NCBI GenBank assembly: GCA_936924635.1
Contig: CAKZHP010000137.1
Span: 1 to 17,731, forward strand
DNA from: an uncultured Propionibacteriaceae bacterium
GTDB lineage: Bacteria; Actinomycetota; Actinomycetes; Propionibacteriales; Propionibacteriaceae
DNA: 17,731 nucleotides
Direction: 5' to 3'
The notes under the pieces are model-generated. The model saw only the letters and a program-made list of their open reading frames with translations. It did no database searches and was not told the DNA's origin. Position numbers and translations under genes: made by a program. Shown here piece after piece: positions 1 through 6,408 of the stretch (positions are counted from its first letter, which is position 1; each line of letters begins with the position of its first letter).

Positions 1-332
1 GAGGACTCGCACGCCGACCGTACGTAGTCGCGGTCACCGCGGACCGCCTTCTCCCCCGGCGCCGGCTGCGACCCGACGGGCGCGTTGATGCCGAACTTGG
101 TCGCCAGCTGTACGTCGTCGCGCCGCGTCGCGAGCACCCGGCCCACGAGGTCCTCGTTGTCGCCGTACACGTCGGCGGTGTCGACGAACGTGATGCCCGC
201 GTCGATCACCTCGTTCAGCGTGCGCTCCGCGTCGGCCTCGGGCATCCCGCCGTACACGGGCGTCAGCGCCATGCCGCCGAAGCCGATCCGGCTCACGGTG
301 AGCCCCGGGGCGAGGTCGATGGTGGGAATCAT
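1..332 (-). CDS. Aldo/keto reductase, N-terminal part (cut by window edge)
   Basis: This is the first 110 codons of a TIM-barrel aldo/keto reductase, an NADPH-dependent oxidoreductase of carbonyl compounds. The N-terminus has the family pattern: a first strand ending in RIGFGGM, then FVDTADVYG with the expected catalytic Asp51 and Tyr56, then LATKFG with the catalytic Lys79. The fourth catalytic residue (His) and the rest of the barrel lie beyond the left edge. The start is the ATG at 332. It overlaps the merR stop by four bases (ATGA) and has a good GAGGAG ribosome site about six bases upstream, so the two genes are translationally coupled and probably share the MerR-type promoter at 774-804. 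The substrate cannot be told. Family assignment is firm; the physiological role (detoxification of an aldehyde or quinone) is inference from the MerR pairing. Confidence 0.88.
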   Translation of the reverse strand, partial: MIPTIDLAPGLTVSRIGFGGMALTPVYGGMPEADAERTLNEVIDAGITFVDTADVYGDNEDLVGRVLATRRDDVQLATKFGINAPVGSQPAPGEKAVRGDRDYVRSACES

Positions 333-766
333 GCTGTTCTCCTCTGGTGCTCGATGACCGCCGGGTCGGCGATCGGGTCTTCCAGGCAGTCGCGCCCGGT
401 GGCGATGAGTCCTTCGTAGTGCGCGATCTTCGCTTCCACAGCAGCGATGTCGGCGTGCAGCTGCTGCTCCAGCTCGTCGAGGCGGGCGCGGTGCTCGCGC
501 AGCAGCGCCACCCGCCGGCCGTGCGAAGCGGCACCCTCGTCGATCAGCGCGACGAACGCCTTGACCTGGGCCACGGGCATCCCGGTACGCCGTAGTCGCG
601 CGAGCAGCCGTACCAGGCTGACCGTGCGCGGGTCGTAGCGCCGACGACCGTCCGCACCTCGCGGCACCGAGGGCACCAGGCCCTCCTTCTCGTACCAGCG
701 CAGCGTGTCCTTCGACAGGCCCGTGGCCTCGGAGACGTCCTGGATGCCCAGGCTCGGATCGTCCAT
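329..766 (-). CDS. MerR-family transcriptional regulator
   Basis: A 145-residue dimeric DNA-binding regulator of the kind that activates promoters with an over-long spacer. Residues 5-70 form the MerR winged helix: IQDVSEATGLSKDTLRWYEKEGL, then a wing with RRRYDP. Residues about 85-125 form the long dimerisation coiled coil (LLREHRARLDELEQQLHADI). The C-terminal tail is short and has one cysteine (Cys127), not the paired metal-binding cysteines of MerR, CueR or ZntR, so a metal sensor is unlikely and an organic or redox effector is more likely. An upstream in-frame TTG at 799 was rejected because it lies inside the -35/operator. The ATG at 766 follows the -10 box by seven bases, so the mRNA is probably leaderless. 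The gene sits five bases after the isochorismatase-fold gene and overlaps the reductase. It probably regulates both promoters described here. Confidence 0.9.
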   Translation of the reverse strand: MDDPSLGIQDVSEATGLSKDTLRWYEKEGLVPSVPRGADGRRRYDPRTVSLVRLLARLRRTGMPVAQVKAFVALIDEGAASHGRRVALLREHRARLDELEQQLHADIAAVEAKIAHYEGLIATGRDCLEDPIADPAVIEHQRRTA

Positions 767-771
767 GCCCG

Positions 772-1296
772 TCACGCTAGGCGCTGGAGTGCGCTCCAAC
801 GCAAGTCTTCCGAGGCGACCACCCGCACCCCCTGGCCAGACAGCTCGGCCAGCGCCGCCTCGTGCTCGCTCCGGGTCACGCCCGCGCAGCCCTCATGGGC
901 GACCCAGACCTGATACCCCAGCCCCGCCAGCGAGGTCGCCGTGAGCGACACGCCGTGCTCGGTCGCCACGCCGGTCAGCACCACGTCGGTGATGCCGCGC
1001 AGCCGCAGGTTGGCGTCGAGGTCGGGGTTCTCGGCCAGGTCACGCCCGTACTTCGTGAGCACCAGGTCGCCCGCCTCCGGCGCCAGTTCCGCCACGAACG
1101 ACTCCCCCGGCCCGACGGGGTCGGATCGCTCCGGGTCGCCGGGGTCACGGCTGAGGTAGCGGGAGCAGACCACCACGGCACCGGCCGCACGCGCGCCGGC
1201 ACGTACGGCGACCGCCCGCTCCACCACGCCGTCCGACTCCGTCGCCGCCAGGACCCAACCCTGGAAGTCGATCTCCACCAGTGCGTACGCGCTCAT
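772..1296 (-). CDS. Isochorismatase-fold (cysteine hydrolase-like) protein lacking the nucleophile cysteine
   Basis: A 174-residue single-domain protein of the isochorismatase-like hydrolase superfamily. Visible landmarks are the first-strand aspartate in VEIDFQ (Asp10), the active-site lysine in VLTKYGRD (Lys82), and the loop LTGVATEHGVSLTATSLAGLGY (residues 107-128), which normally carries the nucleophilic cysteine. Here that position reads HGV (Gly115). Amidase-type members such as nicotinamidase need this Cys. True isochorismatases of the PhzD type also have Gly there and hydrolyse a vinyl ether, so the protein may be a vinyl-ether hydrolase or a non-catalytic relative. The ATG at 1296 is chosen over farther in-frame starts because it follows a MerR-type promoter (-10 at 1303-1308). 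The final ten codons read through the operator of the next gene. Fold is confident; reaction is unknown. Confidence 0.82.
   Translation of the reverse strand: MSAYALVEIDFQGWVLAATESDGVVERAVAVRAGARAAGAVVVCSRYLSRDPGDPERSDPVGPGESFVAELAPEAGDLVLTKYGRDLAENPDLDANLRLRGITDVVLTGVATEHGVSLTATSLAGLGYQVWVAHEGCAGVTRSEHEAALAELSGQGVRVVASEDLRWSALQRLA
774..804 (-). promoter_or_regulatory. MerR-type promoter/operator for merR and the aldo/keto reductase
   Basis: On the minus strand a -35 TTGCGT (804-799) and a -10 TAGCGT (779-774) are separated by 19 bp, the long spacer typical of promoters remodelled by MerR proteins. The spacer holds the dyad TGGAG-N4-CTCCA (785-798), directly next to the -35. The expected transcription start falls at or next to the ATG at 766, implying a leaderless transcript. 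The whole element lies within the last codons of the isochorismatase-fold gene. Confidence 0.75.
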
Positions 1297-1302
1297 GGGC
1301 CG

Positions 1303-1333
1303 ACCGTAGGAGCTGGAGGGCACTCCAGCGCAA
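1303..1333 (-). promoter_or_regulatory. MerR-type promoter/operator for the isochorismatase-fold gene
   Basis: On the minus strand a -35 TTGCGC (1333-1328) and a -10 TACGGT (1308-1303) are 19 bp apart. They enclose a perfect dyad of 7-bp arms, GCTGGAG-N4-CTCCAGC (1312-1329). Aligned with the element at 774-804, 25 of 31 positions are identical, with dyad and boxes in register. The ATG at 1296 is six bases after the -10, so the transcript is probably leaderless. Confidence 0.75.
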
Positions 1334-1339
1334 GCCACC

Positions 1340-1359
1340 TCGCGCAGCGTCAAGCGCGA
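1340..1359. terminator. Weak dyad after the aldolase gene
   Basis: The 82-base gap 1297-1378 holds the MerR-type promoter and, between it and the aldolase stop, a small hairpin TCGCGC-N8-GCGCGA. It has no T-run. It may end transcripts coming from the aldolase gene, but support is weak. Confidence 0.3.
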
Positions 1360-1378
1360 ACCGGCGAGAACCGCGCCA

Positions 1379-2227
1379 CTACGCGTCGAGCACCTCCGCG
1401 CACAGTCGCGCGACAGTCTCGGCCATGGCGTCACGACCGGCGCCGAGGTAACGGCGAGGGTCGGTGAGCGAGTCCGACGCTGCGAGCTGCTCCCGGACCT
1501 TCGTCGTGAGGGCCACGTTGAGGGCCGTGCCCACGTTGATCTTGCGCATGCCCCGGGCGACGGCTTCGCGCAGCACCTGAGAGGGCACCCCTGACGACCC
1601 GTGCAGCACCAGTGGCACCGGCACGGCAGCAGCGAGCCGCTCGATCAGGTCGAGGTCGAGCGACGCCGTCGCGGCGGTCATGGCGTGCGTGCTGCCGACC
1701 GCGACGGCCAGGCCGTCGACACCGGTCGCCGCGACGAAGGAGCGCGCCTCGTCCGGGTCCGTACGGACCCCAGGGGCATGAGCCCCGTCCTTGCCACCGA
1801 TCTCTCCGAGCTCTGCCTCGACCCACAGACCCGCCGCGTGCGCCAGGGCCGCCAGCTCCGCCGTGGTGGAGACATTGGCCTCCGCACTGAGGTGCGCGGC
1901 ATCCACCATGATCGAGCTGATACCGACCTCGGGGCCGTCCTTTGTCCCCCTTCGGGCCAGTGCCGCATCCTGCACGTGGTCCAGGTGAACACTCACCGGT
2001 ACGCCCGCGGCCGCGGCCAGCTCGCTGCAGGCTGCGGCAACCGGGCGGAGGTGGCCGTGGTAGGCGATCGCCCTCTCGCTGAGCTGCAGGATGCCACCCC
2101 GGCCGGCTCGGTCAAGCCCGGCGACGATGGCCTCGGCATGCTCCAGCGTGATCACGTTGAAGGCCAGCACCGCCGAGCCGGCCGCCACGGCCTCGTCGAC
2201 GAGCGACCTTGTCGAGACCCGGGTCAC
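1379..2227 (-). CDS. Class II ketose-bisphosphate aldolase (tagatose/fructose-bisphosphate aldolase family)
   Basis: A 282-residue Zn-dependent class II aldolase of the GatY/KbaY/FbaA family. It would cleave tagatose 1,6-bisphosphate (or fructose 1,6-bisphosphate) to dihydroxyacetone phosphate and glyceraldehyde 3-phosphate in the cytosol. Expected residues are present: SVHLDH with catalytic Asp83 and zinc ligand His84, GSTHAM with His181, VLHGSSG with His209, the acidic VEAELGEIGG segment, and KINVGTALN (229-237) for phosphate binding. Length matches GatY/KbaY. The start is the GTG at 2227, which overlaps the stop of the GH4 gene by four bases (GTGA) and has a purine-rich GGGAGAGGG upstream. 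It is the second gene of a two-gene unit led by the glycosidase. Tagatose specificity is inferred from the LacC-like kinase, SIS protein and galactosidase nearby; sequence alone does not separate it from a fructose-bisphosphate or inositol-pathway aldolase. Confidence 0.88.
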   Translation of the reverse strand: MTRVSTRSLVDEAVAAGSAVLAFNVITLEHAEAIVAGLDRAGRGGILQLSERAIAYHGHLRPVAAACSELAAAAGVPVSVHLDHVQDAALARRGTKDGPEVGISSIMVDAAHLSAEANVSTTAELAALAHAAGLWVEAELGEIGGKDGAHAPGVRTDPDEARSFVAATGVDGLAVAVGSTHAMTAATASLDLDLIERLAAAVPVPLVLHGSSGVPSQVLREAVARGMRKINVGTALNVALTTKVREQLAASDSLTDPRRYLGAGRDAMAETVARLCAEVLDA

Positions 2228-3540
2228 CGCGCGCCCTCTCCCAGCAGGACCCGCAACGGCTGCGGGAGCAGGTCACCGTGCGCCTGCGTCAGCTCGTCGC
2301 ACATCGCCCAGATCTGACGGGGTGTCAGGGTGGAGCTGGCATTCGGGTCGAGCAGCACCGCCTGACGCACCAGCTCCGGATCGCCCGTCCGAGCCGCCTC
2401 GACCGTCAGCCGCGCCACGGAGATGTACGTCTGGTTCAGCCCCGCGCACACGAGCGGCAGGGATCCCATGGCGATCGGGTGGACACCCTCGGCGTCGACG
2501 GTGGCGGGCACCTCGACGACCGCGTCGTCGGGCAGGTTGTCGATCAGCCCGTGGTTGGGCACGTTGACGTGGATCTCCCGCACGGCCCCGGTCACCATGG
2601 AGTGGATGATCTGCGGGGCGTACTCGCTGGCTCCTTCTTCCAGCTCCAGGTCACCGCCCCGCTCCAGCGTCGCCCGCGTCTCGGCCAGCGTCGCCAGGTT
2701 GTCCTCGCTGATCTGGAGGTACTCCGACTCGACCAGCCTGAACCGCTCGATCTGCTCGTCGGAGCGCAGGAACCAGGAGACGTACTCCGACGAGTGCTCG
2801 CTCGTCTCGGTGGGGTAGTAGCCGAGCTTGGTGAACATCTCGACCCTGACCCGGCGCCTGAGCTCCGGGTCGGTCGCGATCTTCTCCCGCAGCGCCGGGT
2901 AGAGGCTCTCGCCCGCTCGCTCCCACTGCAGCAGCCACGCCTGATGGTTGACCCCTGCGGCGCGGTAGCTCACCTCGCTCAGCGGCACGCCCACCAGCTC
3001 GGACAGGTCGTGCGCCGTCCAGTAGACGCTGTGGCAGAGCCCGTACGAGGCGATGTCCGGCGCGACGGTGTGCAGCCACCAGAGGTTCATCGCCATCGGG
3101 TTGGTGTAGTTGAGCAGCAGGGCCTCTGGGCAGAGCTGGCGCATGTCATCGGCGAGAGCCGTCAGCACAGGGAAGGTGCGCAGCGCCCGGAACACGCCGC
3201 CGACCCCGGTGGTGTCAGCGATCGTCTGCCTGAGCCCGTACCGCGCGGGGATCAGGTGGTCGGTGCGCGTGGCCTCGATCCCGCCCACCTGGATCATGTT
3301 GATCACGAAGTCTGCCTCGCGCAGCGCCTCCCTCCGGTCGAGCGTCGCGGTCACCACCGCTCGGGTGCCGAGGCGCCCGTTCACGTGACGCGCGGTCGCC
3401 TCCGCAGTGGCAAGACGAGCGGGGTCGATGTCGTGCAGCGCGAAGCGCGTGCTCTCCAGACCCGGGAGCCGAAGGAGGTCAGCGACGAGCTGCTGAGTGA
3501 ACTCGACGCTCCCGGCACCAATGAAGGCGATCGTGACCAT
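2224..3540 (-). CDS. Glycoside hydrolase family 4, alpha-galactosidase-like (MelA type)
   Basis: A 438-residue GH4 enzyme. This family cleaves glycosides in the cytosol by a redox mechanism needing NAD+ and a divalent metal, usually Mn2+. The Rossmann start is IAFIGAGS (residues 4-11). A LNYTNPMAM segment lies at 143-151. The metal-site tetrad reads Cys169-His-Ser-Val, the form known in MelA-like alpha-galactosidases (phospho-glucosidases have CDMP or CN(V/I)P forms). The second ligand region is GVNHQAW (His199). Length is normal for the family. It starts at the ATG at 3540, is divergent from the DeoR regulator, and is translationally coupled to the aldolase. Together these suggest that an imported alpha-galactoside is hydrolysed and the released sugar enters the tagatose route. 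The exact aglycone is unknown. The family call is firm, the galactosidase subtype likely. Confidence 0.9.
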   Translation of the reverse strand: MVTIAFIGAGSVEFTQQLVADLLRLPGLESTRFALHDIDPARLATAEATARHVNGRLGTRAVVTATLDRREALREADFVINMIQVGGIEATRTDHLIPARYGLRQTIADTTGVGGVFRALRTFPVLTALADDMRQLCPEALLLNYTNPMAMNLWWLHTVAPDIASYGLCHSVYWTAHDLSELVGVPLSEVSYRAAGVNHQAWLLQWERAGESLYPALREKIATDPELRRRVRVEMFTKLGYYPTETSEHSSEYVSWFLRSDEQIERFRLVESEYLQISEDNLATLAETRATLERGGDLELEEGASEYAPQIIHSMVTGAVREIHVNVPNHGLIDNLPDDAVVEVPATVDAEGVHPIAMGSLPLVCAGLNQTYISVARLTVEAARTGDPELVRQAVLLDPNASSTLTPRQIWAMCDELTQAHGDLLPQPLRVLLGEGAR

Positions 3541-3592
3541 GACGCAGATCTTGGCCTCCGATGAGCGGTTCGATCAAAATTTCGCGAACATC

Positions 3593-3621
3593 CCGCTAGA
3601 GTGCGCAGCAAAACTGCGCAA
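3593..3621 (-). promoter_or_regulatory. Candidate promoter and operator for the GH4-aldolase unit (divergent region)
   Basis: The 137-base gap between the divergent GH4 and DeoR genes contains, on the minus strand, TTGCGC (3621-3616) and TAGCGG (3598-3593) with a 17-bp spacer. A perfect dyad with 7-bp arms, TGCGCAG-caaaa-CTGCGCA (3602-3620), overlaps the -35 and spacer and is well placed to be a repressor site. A second palindromic word, TTCGCGAA (3581-3588), and CGATCA (3571-3576) lie toward the GH4 start. The DeoR protein next door is the obvious candidate binder. Confidence 0.5.
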
Positions 3622-3677
3622 GTGACCTGATTCGCGTCGATATCCCGCGTCGAAGCCATGCCCCCTCAGGAGCTGAT

Positions 3678-4484
3678 ATGAGCCAGATCGAGCGAGCCGC
3701 CCGATGGGCCGCCACCGGCAAGCGCGCTGACCGGCTGAGCCGCATCGTCGAGCTGGTGTCGACCCGCGGCGAGGTGCGCGGCGCTGAGCTGGCCGACGAG
3801 CTCAACGTCTCGTCGGCCACCCTGCGGCGCGACCTGGCCGACCTGGAGGAGCAGGGACTGCTCGCACGCAGTCACGGAGGGGCTCGCTCGCTGGACCCGA
3901 CCACCGAGATCTCCGTCCTGCTCAGAGATGCCCAGTCCCGCGACGCCAAGGCGCGGATCGCCGACTACGCGGCGGGTCTGCTGCCAGAGAGCCGCCACGG
4001 CGTGGCCATGAACGGCGGCACCACGACAGCGGCCGTGGCGCGCGCCCTGGCCCGCCGGGGCGACCTCACGATCATCACCAACTCCCTGACCACCGCGACG
4101 GCCCTGGCAAGCAGCTCCACCGTGAAGGTGATCATGACTGGTGGGCATGTGCGGAGCAGCTCGCTGGAGGCGGTGGGCGCGCTCGCGGAGAGGACCTTCG
4201 CCGCGATCAACGTCGGCACGGCGTTCCTCGGCATCGACGGCATCTCCGTGCGTGGTGGTGCGACCACTCATGACGAGACCGAGGCCCGCACCAACACCGT
4301 GATGCTCGAACGCGCCGAGCGCGTCGTCGTGGTGGCCGACGGCTCGAAGATCGGCCGCACGATGCTGGCCAAGATGGCCGACCTCCACCACGTCCACGAC
4401 CTGGTCACTGATGCCACCGCCGACGCCGACGATCTGGCAGGCATCCGGGCAGCCGGTGTGCAGGTGCACGTCGTCGAGGACTAG
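3678..4484 (+). CDS. DeoR-family transcriptional regulator of the sugar locus
   Basis: A 268-residue DeoR-type regulator. Residues about 20-65 form the winged helix-turn-helix (GEVRGAELADELNVSSATLRRDL, then LEEQGLLARSHGGA). Residues about 85-245 form the DeoRC sensor domain, related to ribose-5-phosphate isomerase, with the phosphosugar-binding loop GGTTT (113-117) and ITNSL. Members usually repress sugar operons and release DNA on binding a phosphorylated pathway intermediate. The ATG at 3678 has AGGAG about eight bases upstream. The gene is divergent from the GH4-aldolase unit and convergent with the kinase end of the import operon, so it probably controls both. The inducer is likely a sugar phosphate such as tagatose 6-phosphate or its bisphosphate; that is inference. 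Confidence 0.93.
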   Translation: MSQIERAARWAATGKRADRLSRIVELVSTRGEVRGAELADELNVSSATLRRDLADLEEQGLLARSHGGARSLDPTTEISVLLRDAQSRDAKARIADYAAGLLPESRHGVAMNGGTTTAAVARALARRGDLTIITNSLTTATALASSSTVKVIMTGGHVRSSSLEAVGALAERTFAAINVGTAFLGIDGISVRGGATTHDETEARTNTVMLERAERVVVVADGSKIGRTMLAKMADLHHVHDLVTDATADADDLAGIRAAGVQVHVVED

Positions 4485-4502
4485 AGAAACCCGCCGCAAG
4501 CA

Positions 4503-4520
4503 CCGGTCGCTCGCGACCGG
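4503..4520. terminator. Bidirectional terminator hairpin between DeoR and kinase genes
   Basis: The 47-base gap between two convergent genes contains a perfect stem of 7 bp, CCGGTCG-CTCG-CGACCGG, with a 4-base loop. There is no T-run, as is common in actinobacteria. It probably ends transcription from both sides. Confidence 0.6.
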
Positions 4521-4531
4521 CCGGCAGGTCC

Positions 4532-5455
4532 TCAGACCGTACGCACCTCGACCCGCTCGGCCATCGTGAGGGCCTGCGCGCCGTCGAAGCATCCCGCTCC
4601 GGGCTGCTGCGCATTCGCCCATCCCGCCGCCGCCCCTTGCGCCAGCGCTGTCGGCACCATGCTGTCCTGTGCCAGCGCCGCGACCATCCCGCCCAGGAAG
4701 GCGTCGCCGCTCCCCACCGGGTACGAGCCGCGGCGGGCGTCCAGCCTCACCTGCCAGGTGGAGCGGCCGTCGCAGGCGTACGCACCCGCTTCCCCGTCCG
4801 TCACCACCGCCAGGGTCTGGCACCGCTCGGCGAGCCGCGCCGCGAGGTCGCTGGCGGCTCCGTCGAGCTCCAGCAGGGAGGCGGCCTCGGCGCGGTTCAC
4901 CTTCACCAGCGCCGGCCCCGCCTCGACGCCGGCGGTCAAGGCCGCACCGTGCGTGTCCAGCGCCACGCGCGACCCTCCGCCGGAGAGCGACCCGACGAGA
5001 TCGCTGATCGCCTCGGCACCCACCGACGGCGGCAGTCCGCCGGAGAGCAGCCACCATCGGGGTGCCTCGTGTGTGAGCGCCGCCGCGCGAGCACTGACGG
5101 CGGCCAGCTCGCCCGGTGACACGGCCACGGCGTGCTCGTAGATCTCCGTGAGCTCACCCGTGGCGGCGGACAGCACGGAGACGCACGTACGCGTCGGCAT
5201 CTCACCCTCGACCACATGGACGGTCACCCCGTCGGCCCGAGCGAAGGCCGCCACGTCGTGACCGGCCCCGCCGCCGAGCAGGGCCACGGCGTCGACAACC
5301 GCCCCCATCCGGGAGGCGGCTCGCGCGGCGTTCAACGCCTTGCCGCCGCCCACCTTGACCACCTGGGTGGGCCGCTGGATGCCGGTCAGCTCCTCGACGA
5401 CGTACGTCACGTCGAGCGACGGGCTCAGGGCGATGGCCGCCACGCTCAGGGTCAT
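4532..5455 (-). CDS. PfkB-family kinase, tagatose-6-phosphate kinase / 1-phosphofructokinase-like
   Basis: A 307-residue kinase of the LacC/FruK branch of the PfkB (ribokinase) family, which phosphorylates C1 of a ketohexose phosphate with ATP to give a bisphosphate. The N-terminus LSPSLDVTYVVEEL (10-23) matches the LacC/FruK opening, GGGKALNAARAA (36-47) is the sugar-binding signature, and PVGSGDAFLGG (246-256) is the second PfkB signature with the catalytic base Asp251. The anion-hole motif reads GSGD where GAGD is more common. It is the last gene of the minus-strand operon. Its ATG at 5455 overlaps the previous stop (ATGA) and GGAGG lies seven bases upstream. In this context it should convert tagatose 6-phosphate to tagatose 1,6-bisphosphate for the aldolase at 1379-2227. 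Fructose 1-phosphate or fructose 6-phosphate are alternatives. Confidence 0.87.
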   Translation of the reverse strand: MTLSVAAIALSPSLDVTYVVEELTGIQRPTQVVKVGGGKALNAARAASRMGAVVDAVALLGGGAGHDVAAFARADGVTVHVVEGEMPTRTCVSVLSAATGELTEIYEHAVAVSPGELAAVSARAAALTHEAPRWWLLSGGLPPSVGAEAISDLVGSLSGGGSRVALDTHGAALTAGVEAGPALVKVNRAEAASLLELDGAASDLAARLAERCQTLAVVTDGEAGAYACDGRSTWQVRLDARRGSYPVGSGDAFLGGMVAALAQDSMVPTALAQGAAAGWANAQQPGAGCFDGAQALTMAERVEVRTV

Positions 5456-6408
5456 CGCGACGCCTCCAGACGGCCCACCAGCTCGGCCCTGTCGGCCTGA
5501 GCCCCGGTCCCCCCGGCTCCCCGTGTGGAGAGACCACCCGCGACGGTGGCCCAGGCGAGCCGTTCACCCTCGGGCCGGCCCTCTGCCAGCGCGGCCAGGT
5601 AGCCGGCGTTGAACGAGTCTCCCGCGCCCGTGGTGTCGACCACGTGGACGCTGATCGCTGGTGCGCGCACCACCACGCCGTCCCCGCCGACCGACCAGCC
5701 ACCCCGCGACCCGTCCTTGACGACCACGCGGGGGCCACGCACGGCAAGCCCGGTCGCGAGCTCGGTGTCGCTTGCCTCTGGGTCGGCGCCGAGAGCCGTA
5801 GCCAGCGCACGCAGCTCGGCGGCGTTGGGCAGCAGCACGTCGAGAACGGGCAGGACATCCTTCAGACCGGCCCACTGCTCCGAGGGGTCCCAGTTCGTGT
5901 CGAGGCTTGTCAGCCACCCCGCGCTCCGGGCTGCGGCGAACACCTCTGGGAGACGGGCAGCCAGCGTGGGCTGGAGGAAGTAGCTGCCGACGTGCAGGAT
6001 GCCTGGCCGTTCGATGCCGCCGAGCACCGCGAGCACCGCATCGGCTTCCAGCGCCGGGATCGTGCCAGGCAGGGTCAGGATCGACCGGTCGCCAGGGGTG
6101 GACAGGATCACCGAAAGGCCGCTGGGCAGCGCGGTGTCGCGCCGGATCGCCTCGGTGCCCACCCCGCGCGCCTCCAGTGCCTCGACTGTCAGCCGCCCGA
6201 AGTCGTCGCCTCCGACCACCGCGACGAGCTGCGTGTCGATCCCGAGCCTGGCCACCCCGGCGGCCGTGATGGCCGACGAGCCGCCGAGCACGAGCTGCGC
6301 CCCGTCGATGAGCTGCTCGACCTGCCCGAACCTCGGCACCACGTCACCGGTCAGGACGAGGTCGAGATTGGCGTCACCGGCCACGACCACCGGCAGTGAT
6401 GCTGTCAT
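5452..6408 (-). CDS. PfkB-family carbohydrate kinase, ribokinase-like
   Basis: A 318-residue sugar kinase of the ribokinase-like branch. It opens with VVVAGDANLDLVL (7-19), has LGGSSAITAAGVARLG (41-56) at the sugar site, LPNAAELRAL (193-202), and the signature DTTGAGDSFNAGY (258-270) with catalytic Asp264. An open frame runs farther upstream to 6618, but the ATG at 6408 fits: it overlaps the permease stop (ATGA), has AGGAG upstream, and starts at the first strand of the fold. It differs clearly from the LacC/FruK-like kinase it overlaps by four bases, so the operon holds two non-redundant kinases. The likely role is first phosphorylation (C6) of the imported or released hexose, giving the substrate for the SIS protein. 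Substrate specificity cannot be read from sequence; a sulfo-sugar or aminosugar kinase is possible. Confidence 0.87.
   Translation of the reverse strand: MTASLPVVVAGDANLDLVLTGDVVPRFGQVEQLIDGAQLVLGGSSAITAAGVARLGIDTQLVAVVGGDDFGRLTVEALEARGVGTEAIRRDTALPSGLSVILSTPGDRSILTLPGTIPALEADAVLAVLGGIERPGILHVGSYFLQPTLAARLPEVFAAARSAGWLTSLDTNWDPSEQWAGLKDVLPVLDVLLPNAAELRALATALGADPEASDTELATGLAVRGPRVVVKDGSRGGWSVGGDGVVVRAPAISVHVVDTTGAGDSFNAGYLAALAEGRPEGERLAWATVAGGLSTRGAGGTGAQADRAELVGRLEASR

Noticed and set aside
767..799. TTG start at 799 for MerR
   Set aside because: It lies within the -35/operator element. The winged helix starts right after the ATG at 766.
1297..1434. Longer start for the isochorismatase-fold gene
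   Set aside because: It would span the MerR-type promoter and the aldolase end. The first beta strand of the fold begins just after the ATG at 1296.
1379..6408. myo-Inositol catabolism (PfkB kinase plus class II aldolase)
   Set aside because: No inositol dehydrogenase, IolB, IolD or IolE gene is present, and the GH4 and SIS genes do not fit that route.
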